A stretch of DNA of 64,000 nucleotides. Origin: Apiosordaria backusii (Eukaryota > Ascomycota > Sordariomycetes > Sordariales > Lasiosphaeriaceae). The translations under genes and the position numbers were made by a program. Location of the stretch: contig JAUKTV010000018.1 of the NCBI GenBank assembly GCA_030549205.1, forward strand, positions 62,001-126,000. The letters run 5' to 3'. The notes under the pieces were generated by a model. It made no database searches. It was not told where the DNA came from and saw only the letters and a list, made by a program, of their open reading frames with translations. Shown piece by piece: positions 23,197 to 33,655 of the stretch (position 1 is the stretch's first letter; every line of letters begins with the position of its first letter).

Positions 23197-24772
23197 GTTG
23201 GGCAAACGTTTAAAAGTTAATTGATAGGTGTGGCGTATGCGGGACCGTTTACGGTTTCTTTGTTAATGTATAATCCAACCGGTGATATCAGAGCCCTTCT
23301 CTAGATGAGGTATGGGATGGTGGATGAGATGGCAGCAAAAAAGGGGTATAAGACGAACAACCGGAAAAAAAAAAGTATCACCAGCGGAAGAAGAATTAGG
23401 AGGAAGCAGACGACTAATGTATCTCCCCGCCGGCTCCAAGAAGGCTTATCGGAACAAGGGGTCCAAAGAAAGGACAAGGGGTTTACCGGGCTGAGGCAGC
23501 GGACTTGGGTGTGGGAGTCGGGAGAGACCGGTCTAGCGGCTACTCAAAGTAGCCAGAGAGGATGTAGTCATTGCCCCTGTTCCCCACGTTTGTTTCCATA
23601 CCTTCAACCCGGGTCTGGGGGCATGGTCGTCAACTGACTCTTGCTCGCGTGGCTGGACGCGGATACAAGGAACGGGCGGTTTGTTGTCTGGGTTACTGCC
23701 CGTTACAGTTGAACCTGTCTGTTTCTTTTCTGTTGATGTTCTCCTTGTTAGCCTTCCTCACGCCGGTGACCTCAGCTCCAGGCCCACGGCATCCCTCATT
23801 GTTCTGCCGTGACGAAGAACACAACGTGCCGCATCGAGGTCATGTCAGAATCCTTTGAGCCGAGCCATGTTCGCCGCAAGTCCCACTCTTTCCCCAACAA
23901 CGACCCCACACTCCACGAATGGATGCAACCCGCATCGCCGTTGGCCGAATTGCCGAACCGATGCCGGGGCCAATGCTGCTGCTGGACACTCTGGCTGCTG
24001 AGCGCTCTCCATTTTCAGGGGCCACCATTGGCCTGTTGTGCCCTTTCAGCGACCCCTCCCCCACAGTTGTGCCAGCGTGTGAAATTCCATGGAAAATGGC
24101 TGGAGATCTGCGTCTTGGAAAACGTCAAAGGCTGGGCACAATCATCAACTTTTCAAAGTCTGGTTCATTATTCTAGTATTTCTTCTCGACTTGTTGCTAT
24201 GGCCGCGTGATCAAATATCAATTGACTTTCTTTTCGTCTCATCCTCTTGCCACTGCGTGCTTGTGCTCTGCTGTCTGCTTCTGGACACATCCCCCGCTGT
24301 TTGCGTCCGACTGTTGCTGGGCCCATCGCTGGCATGTGAAGATGCGTCATAGGTACAAAATTCTGGTACCTTGCTGTAACATTACGAGTGCCCCACCTTT
24401 CGCGGCTCGCAAATATCTCCTTGATTGGCCATTCACCCTTTGGACCGCTTCGACCTCGGTCAACTTTATATGTCAGCTGCCACCCAGCCCGGCCCTAGGT
24501 CCAGCACCTTGAACTTCTCCGCTGTGGCTCGCTGTAGCCGTCTGAGACCGACGGGGGGCCGACCAAGCTCCGTCTGCCAAACGGCGCTCGGCCATCACAT
24601 GCAGCACCTGGTCAAGCCAGGAAAAGCACATGTCCACGCCTGGCCATCGAGGTTCACTCAAGCACCTGAAACCGAATTGGAACAGTCACCAGCTTCCTAG
24701 CTGAACAAATAATCAATATCATGATCTCTGGGGTATCTCTATGTTCCGTTAACACCACTCTAAACAAATATC
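23197..24772. promoter_or_regulatory. Isocitrate lyase promoter and ERCC6L2 3' flank
   Basis: About 1.6 kb without a gene. Two hexamers matching the CreA/CRE-1 repressor consensus SYGGRG (or its reverse complement) occur at 23582-23587 (CCCCAC) and 23615-23620 (CTGGGG), roughly 390-425 nt before the isocitrate lyase start. Glyoxylate-cycle genes are known to be glucose-repressed. The hexamer is short and frequent, so this assignment is weak. Confidence 0.35.
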
Positions 24773-27700
24773 TCAAAGTTCATCGTCCTCGTCGTCGTCG
24801 TCAGAAAGGAATATTGTGGACGTTCGCCGTGTCTCCGGCTGCTCCATCTTGATCTGAACCGGTCTCGGCGGGGGAGGAAGGGTATCCCCAACGTCCTTGT
24901 TGACAACGGAATTGTCAATTTCCCCCTCTGTGCTCACCCTCTTCAGTTGAGCAGCGTCCTCTATAACCGCGTCAACCTCCATACTAACCGATGGCGATGA
25001 TTGTTTCCGTGCCTCATCCTCCTTCAGCTCGGCCAGCTCCTTCTCCAGAAGCTTCGCCTCCCTCGATCGATAAAAAGTGTCCAAGCAGTTCCGCCTCTGC
25101 TCCTGTGTCCAGCTCTCGACGACCAGCGCAAAGTCAGTCGCATTCGCAAACCCAAACTCCTTTGCCATCGAACAAAATTGCCGTCTCATAACAGCTGCCG
25201 GCGGGTTGAACTTGTAGTGGACTCTCCACGCGCTGTTGGTTTCGGGAACACTATTCGCCTGGCTATCTGCAAATAATGCGCTGTTGCCTTCAAAGTCCTG
25301 GCTATCTTTGTTGGCAGCGAGCTCTGCTCGTCGTGATAATTGCGCTTCCACGCGACTGGTCCCAATCACCTCGGAGTTCTCGTGAGTATACTCTACTCCA
25401 GCAGAGGCCAAAATGGCGGCAATGGCGCCGCTCTGTGGTTTCTGTGCCTTGCGGCTCTTGAGGATGTCCTCTTTATTCTCAGCCGTGATCAGCTTTGCCA
25501 GCAGACTCATACCCGTGTCATCATTGTCGTCCTCCTGCTTGACGAGGTTGATCTCGTCATCTTCATCTTGGGCCATCTTTTCCAGATCAATATCGCTGAG
25601 ATGGACACCTGCCTTGGCCTCGGCAATGTTAGTCTTGTTGACAATCTCTCGCAGGACAACCTGATCAGCGTGAAAGCTGAAAAGATTATTAAGCCCAAAG
25701 ATTTCACCCTTTCGACTGCTGTCCTTCTGGACACCTTTGAAATATCGCCTCTCATTGGAAGCGTTGTATCCGATGTTGGCTTGTTGTTGTTTATAGATTT
25801 GACGGGCATAGACGATTTCCTCGATTGTACCGGCTGAGATGAGCCGGAACACGTCCACATCGCGAACTTGGCCAATTCTGTAAGCTCGATCTTGGGCCTG
25901 GAGATCGTGGGCAGGATTCCAGTGCGGATCGAAAATGACCACCTTGTTGGCCGATGTAATGTTCAGGCCAACACCTCCGGCTTTGGTCGAGATGAGGAAC
26001 ACAAACTGGGCAGGGTCCGTGTTGAACTCGTCCACCACTTTCTGACGATCCTCGTAGCTCAGTGAACCGTCCAAGAAGCTCACATTGTAGCTTGTGTTGT
26101 GAAACAAGTGCTGAAGAATCCGCAACAGCTTCACGCTGTGGGAGAAGACGAGGGCTTTGTCGCCATTGTCATGCCAAAACTGAAGAAGCTTCCTCAAAAT
26201 CTTCCACTTGCCGCAAAACTCTGGGTTAGCGAGGCTGAGCATCGAGTCTCGGTTCCTCCAAAGCTTTTCCCATCCATCAGGAATGCAGGTGCGGAGAGCA
26301 CTGAGCTCTGAGTCTTGCTTGTCGTTGGGATCAGCCGAAGATGGTATGAGGAGCGTGAGGTGGTTGGCAAGCTTTTGGAGTGTCATGATGCATGGAAATA
26401 CGAGGCTCTTCCACGACCTGCCATCTTCCAGAGTCTTGTAGCAACACCACCCCTGTTTCCGTCCAGATGCACAAGGGCAAGGCTCCGATGCACACTTGAT
26501 GTACTGGATCTGATCACCGTCAATGAAGTTTTGATAGGCCTCGCTTTGGATATCGGTTAAGGGGCAGAAGACCACCATGTCCGTCTTTTTCGGGAGCTGG
26601 TGGGCAATGAGCGTTTTCATACGGCGGAGAAAGTAATCAGGCAGCAGGTTCTGCACCAGTTTCTTGGCTGTCGTCCTGGCAATACTGAGTTGTTTGAGGG
26701 TCGCCTCATGAGATTGTCCGATAGTAAGTGGCCTGGTGATGGTGTTGGTCCACTCGGCCAAAGTACCAAAACGACCCGGGTTTGTCCAGTTCAACAGTGT
26801 CCACAGCTCCTCGTACTTATTTTGAATGGCCGTCCCTGTCAGACCTATCCGACACATGGCGTTGACGCGATCCATGGCTCGTGTTGTTTCGGACCGCTTG
26901 TCTTTGAGGTTATGGCATTCGTCAGCAACCACGCAATCCCAGCCGATAGCGTTGACAGCATCGCAGTTATTCTTGTAGGTCGCAAAGGTTGTGATCATGA
27001 TCTCCAGCCGTCCTGCTTTAGCCGCATCTAGTACGTCCTCTTTCCCGATGCCATGGTAAAGGTCAACGTGCCACCAGCCCCAGCGGTTGAGTTCATTCTT
27101 CCAATTTTGAATGACGGAGCCGGGACACACAATAAGAACCCTAGGGTACCAGCAGTCACCGGCTCTTCTCATCTTCCTCATCCGCTTGGCGTCACGCTCG
27201 TCCCCCGTCTTACCAAAGGCAACTGTGAGAAAGGCAGCCACTTGCACAGTCTTGCCCAGGCCCATGTCGTCGCCCAATATGCAGCCCTTTTGATAGACGA
27301 AGCGCTGGTGAAGAAACTTGACGCCGTCTATTTGGTACTCTCGCAGGTATTGGGCGATCGAAGCCGGTATGACTCCAGCGGAATACTCCAACTCGACCGG
27401 TTGGTAAGGACGACATGGTTTGATGCCGCTTCTTTCGTCGAACCGGGGCTTTTCGGCAAGCTGAAATTGGCGCTCGTCATCCGAGAAATACAGCTCAGAA
27501 TAGTCGGGTGGAATTTTGAGCCCCCCAGCGTTCAGCTGTTCTCTGTCCTTGTCGAAACGCCTTCTTCGCTGCTGCAGATATTCGGGAACCTGTGCCTCTG
27601 CATATTCCTGCTGTGTTCCCGACTCTTCAGTTTTGATGGCCGTCTTTCTCTCAGTGCCCATGCTTGGCCTGGAGCCTCTGCCTCGCCCCTTCCCTCTTCC

Positions 27701-27919
27701 CCTGCTTCTAGTTGTAGCAGTAGCACGGCGTTTGGTGGCCCTTGGTGGGTTGAGCGTTGTCCCGTCGTCGGAATCATCGGTCCAGATTATCCTTTCCTCC
27801 AGCTCGAGTTTAACTGGGGCCTTGCGTTTTCCAAGAGAGTTTGAAGCAGGGGGCGGGTTAGCCTCCACTGAAGAATCAGTAAGCTCGTCATCGGAGATGT
27901 CGATAGCCTCTACGTCCAT
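24773..27919 (-). CDS. Snf2-family DNA translocase, ERCC6L2-like with HEBO-type C-terminus
   Basis: A single exon encodes 1048 residues from the Met of MDVEAIDISDDE. The frame is open for 121 further codons upstream, but those look non-coding. A basic GRGKGRGRGSR patch lies near residues 75-84. The ATPase has Walker A GDDMGLGKT (216-224) and the DEAH-type box DECH (333-336). The C-lobe carries STKAGGVGLNIT and QAQDRAYRIGQ. A Cys cluster at 476-493 (CPCASGRKQGWCC) matches the metal-binding insert known from ERCC6L2. The segment near 950-1000 (AKEFGFANATDFALVVESWT) resembles the HEBO domain. ERCC6L2 proteins act in DNA double-strand-break repair and transcription-linked stress. The tail is acidic. 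Rad26/CSB is a less likely alternative because of the Cys insert and the C-terminal domain. Confidence 0.85.
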   Translation of the reverse strand: MDVEAIDISDDELTDSSVEANPPPASNSLGKRKAPVKLELEERIIWTDDSDDGTTLNPPRATKRRATATTRSRGRGKGRGRGSRPSMGTERKTAIKTEESGTQQEYAEAQVPEYLQQRRRRFDKDREQLNAGGLKIPPDYSELYFSDDERQFQLAEKPRFDERSGIKPCRPYQPVELEYSAGVIPASIAQYLREYQIDGVKFLHQRFVYQKGCILGDDMGLGKTVQVAAFLTVAFGKTGDERDAKRMRKMRRAGDCWYPRVLIVCPGSVIQNWKNELNRWGWWHVDLYHGIGKEDVLDAAKAGRLEIMITTFATYKNNCDAVNAIGWDCVVADECHNLKDKRSETTRAMDRVNAMCRIGLTGTAIQNKYEELWTLLNWTNPGRFGTLAEWTNTITRPLTIGQSHEATLKQLSIARTTAKKLVQNLLPDYFLRRMKTLIAHQLPKKTDMVVFCPLTDIQSEAYQNFIDGDQIQYIKCASEPCPCASGRKQGWCCYKTLEDGRSWKSLVFPCIMTLQKLANHLTLLIPSSADPNDKQDSELSALRTCIPDGWEKLWRNRDSMLSLANPEFCGKWKILRKLLQFWHDNGDKALVFSHSVKLLRILQHLFHNTSYNVSFLDGSLSYEDRQKVVDEFNTDPAQFVFLISTKAGGVGLNITSANKVVIFDPHWNPAHDLQAQDRAYRIGQVRDVDVFRLISAGTIEEIVYARQIYKQQQANIGYNASNERRYFKGVQKDSSRKGEIFGLNNLFSFHADQVVLREIVNKTNIAEAKAGVHLSDIDLEKMAQDEDDEINLVKQEDDNDDTGMSLLAKLITAENKEDILKSRKAQKPQSGAIAAILASAGVEYTHENSEVIGTSRVEAQLSRRAELAANKDSQDFEGNSALFADSQANSVPETNSAWRVHYKFNPPAAVMRRQFCSMAKEFGFANATDFALVVESWTQEQRRNCLDTFYRSREAKLLEKELAELKEDEARKQSSPSVSMEVDAVIEDAAQLKRVSTEGEIDNSVVNKDVGDTLPPPPRPVQIKMEQPETRRTSTIFLSDDDDEDDEL

Positions 27920-28388
27920 TTTTGCGGCGGTTTGGCATGTTGTCACTGTTCGTCTGATTGTTGGAGGAATATGCCGGAATTGGATGTTGCAAGCAGCGAG
28001 AAAGAGGAGCTTGACGCGGTTGTGAGCAGAGGCGAAAGCGCGACAGTAAAACGAGAACACGTGACCACTCAATTGCTTAAAAGTAGCTGGAGAGCCCGAA
28101 CCCCAAGACCTTTCCCCCGCAATCTTGGCGCTCTTGACAGCGGCCTTGTTCCGCTCCTGGGACCCACTGTCCCCAGATTTACAGGGGTAATGAATGGGAC
28201 GGGAACCGTCGACCAACCACTGAGAAGAAGACAGAGGCAACCTCCTGTTCAAAGCCGAGGCTTGTGATCCGCCTGCTTTCATACCTACATAGTGAATACG
28301 CTCTCATAACCTAAAATGTGATTCCACATCATCTTTAGGGATTATCCCAAACTCACCATTCAGCCTCTCGTTGGCTTGAACTCCCAAG
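27920..28388. promoter_or_regulatory. Divergent promoter, ERCC6L2-like / AidB-like
   Basis: 469 nt separate the two start codons. An inverted CCAAT (ATTGG) near 27970 is the only familiar element I can see. Confidence 0.45.
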
Positions 28389-30383
28389 ATGGAGCCATCT
28401 AGTTCGAATACTGGCTTTATTCAGCAACAGCCTGTGATCAAGAACCAGTTTTATGATGATGTTAGCTATCAGAGAGTAGCCAAGCGTAAGTCTCTCACCA
28501 CACGTTTTCATCAAGCCATCACTAAAGACAGAACAGTGTTTCTTCCTTCAGCTATCCTCGACAATATCACCCCCGATGTGGCCCAGATCGGCCAGGAGGT
28601 CTTGTCTCAGAAGGTCTTTGACTGGGTGACTGATGCCGAGCATAACCAACCGTACTTGCGCGGAAACGGTCGAGACTCTTTTGGCAGGCCGAAGAGTGAA
28701 CTGGTTGTCGGTGAGGGATGGTGTAAGCTTCAAGATTATGGCTTTGAAAAGGGGTAATTGCGTCTTACACCTTTGGTTTGGTTGCCCTGCTGACCGCATC
28801 ACAGAGTCGTTGCGCTCAACTACGACACTGACCACGGTCCATACACTCGCCTCGTCCAGTTCCTCCGATGCCATCTCTGGGAAGCATCCTGCGCCAACAC
28901 CCTCTGCCCAGCAGCAATGCAAGACGGCGCCGCCCGTCTCCTCCAGCGCCATCTATTCTCTTCCGCTTCGAAGAATCTCACCCCCACCCAGCGAGAGGTC
29001 TTTCAGAATGCCTACAACCACCTCACCTCCCGTGATCCAACCAAGACCTGGACCAGCGGCCAATGGATGACTGAAAGAACAGGAGGCAGCGACGTCTCCC
29101 AAACCGAAACCATCGCCACCTATGACCCTTTCCCTTACTCTGTCTCTGTCCCTCAAGCCTCCCAGTCTGAATCAATCCCCCTGGGTCCATGGTCTATCTC
29201 CGGCTTCAAGTGGTTTTCTTCAGCCACTGACTCTAATATGACCATCCTCCTCGCTAAAACCCATCCCTCCAAGGGCGTATCCGCATTCTTCGCCCCCATG
29301 CGCCGCCATAACCCTTCACTCGTCTCCCACACCGGCGAAAGTGGAAATGGTACGGAACTCAACGGCATCACCATCCAGCGTCTCAAGCACAAGTTCGGCA
29401 CCCAGTCCCTCCCTACCGCAGAACTCGAGCTCAAGGGTATGCGAGGTTGGCTCATCGGCGAGGAAGGCAAAGGAATCCAAGAGATCAGCACAATCCTCAA
29501 TATCACCCGCGTGCATACTACTGTCTCTTCCATGGGGTATTTGGGACGCTCCCTCGCAATCGCCAGATCATTCGCCCTCGTCCGCCCGGTAGGAATGGGT
29601 AAAGGCAAGCGAATTGCATTGTCTTCCCACCCGTTACACATGAGGACTCTAGCAAACATGACGGTTGACTACCACGGCATGATGTTGCTGACTTTCTATA
29701 CCATATATGCTCTCGGTCTTGATGAACGCTCCCTTCCATCCCCTTCATCCACAACAAAGGTCCCGACCCCGCCTAAAGAGCTGGTTCAGCCTTTGTTAAG
29801 AGTGCTGTCTAGTCTACATAAGTCCTACGTTTGCGAAACGACCGTCCCGTTGGTGTACGGCTGCATGGAAGCCTTGGGGGGAGTGGGATACATGCAGAAT
29901 GTCGAGTCTGAGCACCTCAATATTTCCAGACTGTTTAGGGATTGCTGTGTAGGTGCCATTTGGGAGGGTACCACTGATGTCTTGGCTAGCGATACGCTTC
30001 GTGCGCTTAAGCACCCCTTGAACGGCAAGCAATCTATCCAAGCTTTGGACTGGTTGATTCTGTCGTCCAAGCACACAAAGCTGAGAGAGGAATGGCAAGG
30101 GCTGAAGGACAAAATTGAGACTGGCAAGCAAGAGGAGTTGCTACCGGAGGCTAGGGGGTTGGTGTTCAGAATTGCGGAGATTATCATCTCGGTTCTGTAC
30201 TTGGTTGATGCTGGGGCGAACCCAGGGATCGAAGTTCAAGCTATGTGTGCAAGGTTTATGGAGAAGAAGGGATTCAGTGCTGAGGGAGGAGTGGGTAAGG
30301 GGTCGAAGGAAGGAGGACTAAGGCTCGACCAGGCGATTGTTTATGGTCCTGGAAAGGAGATCGGTCAAGGGACAAAGCTCTAA
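28389..30383 (+). CDS. Acyl-CoA dehydrogenase family protein, AidB-like
   Basis: Three exons (28389-28485, 28552-28753, 28805-30383) join in phase to 625 residues. Intron 1 (66 nt, GTAAGT...CTTCAG) has no in-frame stop, so a retained form would still be translatable. Intron 2 is 51 nt. The flavin-binding signature TERTGGSDV and the C-terminal AIWEGTTDVLASDTLRAL are typical of the AidB branch of FAD-dependent acyl-CoA dehydrogenases. AidB of E. coli binds DNA and is linked to alkylation resistance. Fungal members are usually annotated only as acyl-CoA dehydrogenases, and their substrate is unclear. The C-terminal tripeptide TKL is close to a peroxisomal PTS1 but not canonical. It shares a promoter with a DNA-repair-type ATPase, which may be coincidence. 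Confidence 0.9.
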
Positions 30384-31161
30384 ACCTCAGAAAGTCTTGC
30401 TCTAATTATATTACTACTGGGACAGTACTCTTAGTATGTCTTTACCTTTCACGTTGGTCAATTTGAGTCAAGGTGAACTTAGAAGTTACCGTGAAAGGGT
30501 TATGTCTTCTTCCAGCTCATCAAACCCCCTTTCGCCCGAGCTATAATAGCTGCTACAACTTTCATCGGCAGCCGGTTTCAGAACGCCCAGCTCGAATAGG
30601 GTGAACAATATCGTTAGTCTGGGGCAGTGAGTCGCCGTGTGATTGCTCGAACCCATCATACCCGCCGCGGCTACATTGGCTGGCAACGGGCCGGCAGCCC
30701 CAAGCGCTGCACTTGCGGACGAGGAACGGCATGATGATCGCCCTGAGGGCGCCTCTCAACGACTCGAGGTCGACGATCATCGGCCATAGAATCGGGAATC
30801 GCTGGATGGCTCCCACTTGCTCATAGGCTTTTCCCCGAGCTCTGTAAAGCTCTCTTTGGTTAACTGTTGGGCGCTGGTTGGTGTTCAAGTCTGCCGCGAT
30901 GCCAAGCTTGAGGCCGGATGGTCCAGCAAGCGCGAGCCAACGCCAGCTTCGGGACGAGGAGTGAAAAGTACAAACGGAAAGCTTGGAAGCTGGTCTGAGA
31001 GAGTCGGGTCACGCCTTCGCAAGCAAGCGAGGAGATGGCATGTTGTCGGTCGGCTTCTTTGGACAAGGGCAGAACAGGGTGAAGGGGGAGAAGGGGATTG
31101 AACACCTAGTTCTGTCCCTCGCCCATCACCTCGAAAAATTAAAGAGAAGAAGGACCTATCC
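30384..31161. other. Intergenic region downstream of AidB-like gene
   Basis: About 780 nt with only short overlapping frames on both strands. No domain, RNA gene or repeat was recognised. Confidence 0.5.
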
Positions 31162-31509
31162 ATGGCCGAAGGCTTGCTTTCGCGTCCACTCACCCTCCGC
31201 AGCCGCAGTAGAAGTCTCCCCGTCACAGAGACTGAGGTCGAGCTACGTCAGACCCTCGACCGCTCCCACAATGACCCCACTGCCTCTCCTGCACCCGCTC
31301 ACGTCATCGAGGACTTACTCTGCCCCTTAGGTGCGGCTGGGTTCTGGAACGCTAGCAGAGTCGCCCCAGTTGTTCGCCAGCAGGCTCTCATCCACGACCA
31401 GAGGAAGAAGCCCAGGCATATTATGGCACTTGGAGCAACAGCAAACGTCCCTGGGCCGCGGGCGATTCCTACTGCGGACGAGGTTCGTCTGCAGGCGAAT
31501 GTGCTCTGA
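31162..31509 (+). CDS. Possible small hypothetical protein (115 aa)
   Basis: An uninterrupted frame of 115 codons opens with a good start context (ATCCATGGCC). Its codon choice is fungal-like: most third positions are C, G or T, with CTC, GTC, GAG, AAG and ATC favoured. The N-terminus is Arg/Ser-rich (LRSRSRSLPVTE) and the C-terminus reads AIPTADEVRLQANVL. There is no signal peptide, membrane segment or recognisable domain. It could be a genuine small gene, the last exon of a larger one, or chance. The call rests mainly on codon use. Confidence 0.35.
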   Translation: MAEGLLSRPLTLRSRSRSLPVTETEVELRQTLDRSHNDPTASPAPAHVIEDLLCPLGAAGFWNASRVAPVVRQQALIHDQRKKPRHIMALGATANVPGPRAIPTADEVRLQANVL

Positions 31510-31606
31510 GAACTGTTCACATTTGGGTTACAGCTGGGTAATGCCTGTTATTAGAGCTGAGATTCTAAAGCTTCATATTGGTCCTCATTGCTGCCAAGAT
31601 GAGCAC

Positions 31607-32154
31607 TTATACCAGCTCTCCGAAAGCAACATCCTCCCTAACGTGACCAAAAGCACTTCCACTACCAACCCTGAGACACCTGTCATTCTTATTTTTCTCT
31701 CCACTCCCATTGCTATCACCATCACCCTCCAAATAAGGCATGGGGCAGCCCATCCTCACCTGACAGATATGGCTGTCCCCGCAGCAGGCCACAAACGCCG
31801 AAGCGCCAGTATGGTTCATCTTGACGCACGACTAATCCTCGCTGTCAGTAAGGTATCCATCCTCAAGGATGAGTACGGACGAAGTGGCCGGATCTTGTAT
31901 CAATAACAAACATGAAGATGGAGTAAGGTAAGATAGATAAACTGAGGGAGGAATGAACATGCACCTTTCTCATTCAAAGTCCCGTCAATAGAAGCACAGC
32001 ACTGGGAAGAAAGATCACGCTCAATACACTCGCAAGTGTACTGGTATCTGCGATCAATCTTGTCGATGATCCACCAGACAAAGCCAGGAACAGCAAAGGC
32101 GGTGGTGGTGCTGACCAGGCCCAGGGATAGCAGGAGGGTGGGGGAAGGGCGCAT
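31607..32154 (-). CDS. Secreted cysteine-rich protein, paralogue A
   Basis: Two exons (31963-32154, 31607-31831) give 138 residues. The N-terminus MRPSPTLLLSLGLVSTTTAFA is a signal peptide, and a dibasic RR at 35-36 just before the Cys domain could be a Kex2 site. Cysteines at 41, 43, 52-53, 66, 80-81, 87 and 93 follow C-x-C-x8-CC-x12-C-x13-CC-x5-C-x5-C, nearly matching the gene at 32779-33146. The intron (131 nt) works only with a GC donor (GCATGT), lying exactly where the sister gene has GTATGT. The obvious GT one base upstream gives the wrong phase. After the Cys domain this copy has a 45-residue Gly/Ser/Glu/Lys-rich tail absent from its sister. Function unknown; effector, antimicrobial and surface roles are all possible. 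It does not match hydrophobin spacing. Confidence 0.7.
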
Positions 32155-32370
32155 TTTCTTTGGACACTAGATGATTATCAACTCGAGCGAAGTCAGATAG
32201 GACTTAAACAACAATATTGATGATGAAGTATGTTGTGAGAAAGATGGAGTAAACTCACACGACGATGGGGATGTCAGTTCCTATTATCGAAGTGTCAAGT
32301 GAAGACACTACTGGTGACGAATATATAAGTCCAAATCTTGGTCTTGTACAACCAGAGGCAAGGCATACTT

Positions 32371-32455
32371 CTGCCTGTGGACTTGGCGACTTGACTTGGT
32401 TGGTATATATGCCACTGTAAAGAGAAAAAGGAGCAACAATATTGCCAACTGCATA
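32371..32455 (-). promoter_or_regulatory. Conserved upstream module, copy A
   Basis: Two blocks, 32371-32388 (18 nt, one mismatch) and 32437-32455 (19 nt, identical), recur at 33314-33331 and 33382-33400 upstream of the sister gene. Block spacing is nearly the same (48 and 50 nt between blocks). Copy A ends about 220-300 nt before the start codon. The identical block is CAATATTGCCAACTGCATA on the plus strand. Confidence 0.75.
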
Positions 32456-32778
32456 ATTCTTGTGTAACGAGGAGATGTGAATATTGACCCCGGCCAAGAT
32501 TCTACTTACTGACAACATGCTCCTTTGCTCTACGCTAGGTACATACAAAGACAAGGTTGGGATTTGCGTTCGAGACAAGATCAAACCCTAGGTACATGCA
32601 AAGATGCCTACCATTTATACCTGCCATGTACCTATCCATCAAAGAGTATGGATCTCAACCAAATGCTCCATATTAACACACCCCCAATCACCACTTCCAT
32701 CTCAACCCCCCCACTGCCACCACTATCACCTTCCTCATCATCCATCCACATCACCAATTCCACTCCTCAACCACCCCA

Positions 32779-33146
32779 TCAAACAACCACACATCCACCA
32801 ACTGCACAACTATACCCAGGCACAGCCCCGCAACAAGCCATAAACGACGCGGCAACTGTCTGGTTCATCCCAACGCACCACTAAGGTAGGTAATCAATCA
32901 CCATGGTCAGCATCTATCCATCCCCGCAAGACACATACACGGTCTAATTGGAGAGAGAGCACATACCCCATTCCCACCAAGATTTCCACCACTAGCCTCG
33001 CAGCACTTCGCTGACTGACCACTGGCGCAGTCGCAGTCGTACTGGCATCCGTCTCTCTTGATTGAGACGGCAGGGGAAGGGGCAGTAAGGGCGGCGGTGG
33101 CGGTGGCGGTCACGGCAACCAGGAGGAGGGTGGTGAAGGTGCGCAT
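32779..33146 (-). CDS. Secreted cysteine-rich protein, paralogue B
   Basis: Two exons (32967-33146, 32779-32880) with an 86-nt GTATGT...CTTAG intron join in phase 0 to 93 residues. The N-terminus MRTFTTLLLVAVTATATA is a signal peptide, and KR at 30-31 is a likely Kex2 site leaving a mature peptide of about 62 residues. Cysteines at 34, 38, 40, 48-49, 62, 76-77, 85 and 90 follow C-x-C-x7-CC-x12-C-x13-CC-x7-C-x4-C, with C34 extra relative to paralogue A. The second exon (CVGMNQT...ACCG) aligns with CVKMNHT...ACCG of paralogue A. The two genes are head-to-tail on the minus strand, about 620 nt apart, which indicates a tandem duplication. Function unknown. Confidence 0.8.
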
Positions 33147-33313
33147 TTTTGAGAGTGTCGGCTTGAGTGAGGTGTATGCTCTTCGGGATGTCTGTAGATG
33201 CTAGAATACCCTCCTCCTACCTACTTACCTATATACAAAACTGGTCAACTCTTGATGACGACGGCACTCCCAATATTTCGATCTTCTCCACCGGATCCGG
33301 ACGAATTATCCTG

Positions 33314-33400
33314 CTGCCTGTGAACTTGGCGCGTTGAAATGGTCCCAGTTGGATGTTCCCATGGGAAAGAAAAAGGCGTGTCAATATTGCCAACTGCATA
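33314..33400 (-). promoter_or_regulatory. Conserved upstream module, copy B
   Basis: The second copy of the two-block module described at 32371-32455, located about 170-255 nt before the start of paralogue B. Sequence between the blocks is not conserved, which suggests the blocks are kept by selection or are the least decayed parts of the duplication. Confidence 0.75.
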
Positions 33401-33655
33401 GGTAGTCTGTCTGTGGTGACGCGTCTGGAGACTGTGTAACGTCTCAATACCAACCAACAACGACACAAACGCTGCTTCGTCCGTATATTTCGGTTGGGAT
33501 CTGCTTTAAGGTTACACACTTTCCTTGAAGACAATACAAGACAAGACATTAAGCTTGTTTTGGTGATAGACAAGGCATGCCAAATTCCATTTCTGTCGCT
33601 ACCTACCTAGATAGTCCCTCCGTCTTCTTCCGAAAAGCCTGAGCGAACAGCATGA

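Noticed and set aside
27920..28282. A 121-residue N-terminal extension of the ERCC6L2-like protein
   Set aside because: Its composition is unlike the protein, it overlaps the divergent promoter, and MDVEAIDISDDE is a natural start for an acidic nuclear protein.
31607..33146. The secreted pair as hydrophobins
   Set aside because: There are two CC doublets, but the order of single cysteines and the spacings do not match the C-CC-C-C-CC-C hydrophobin pattern.
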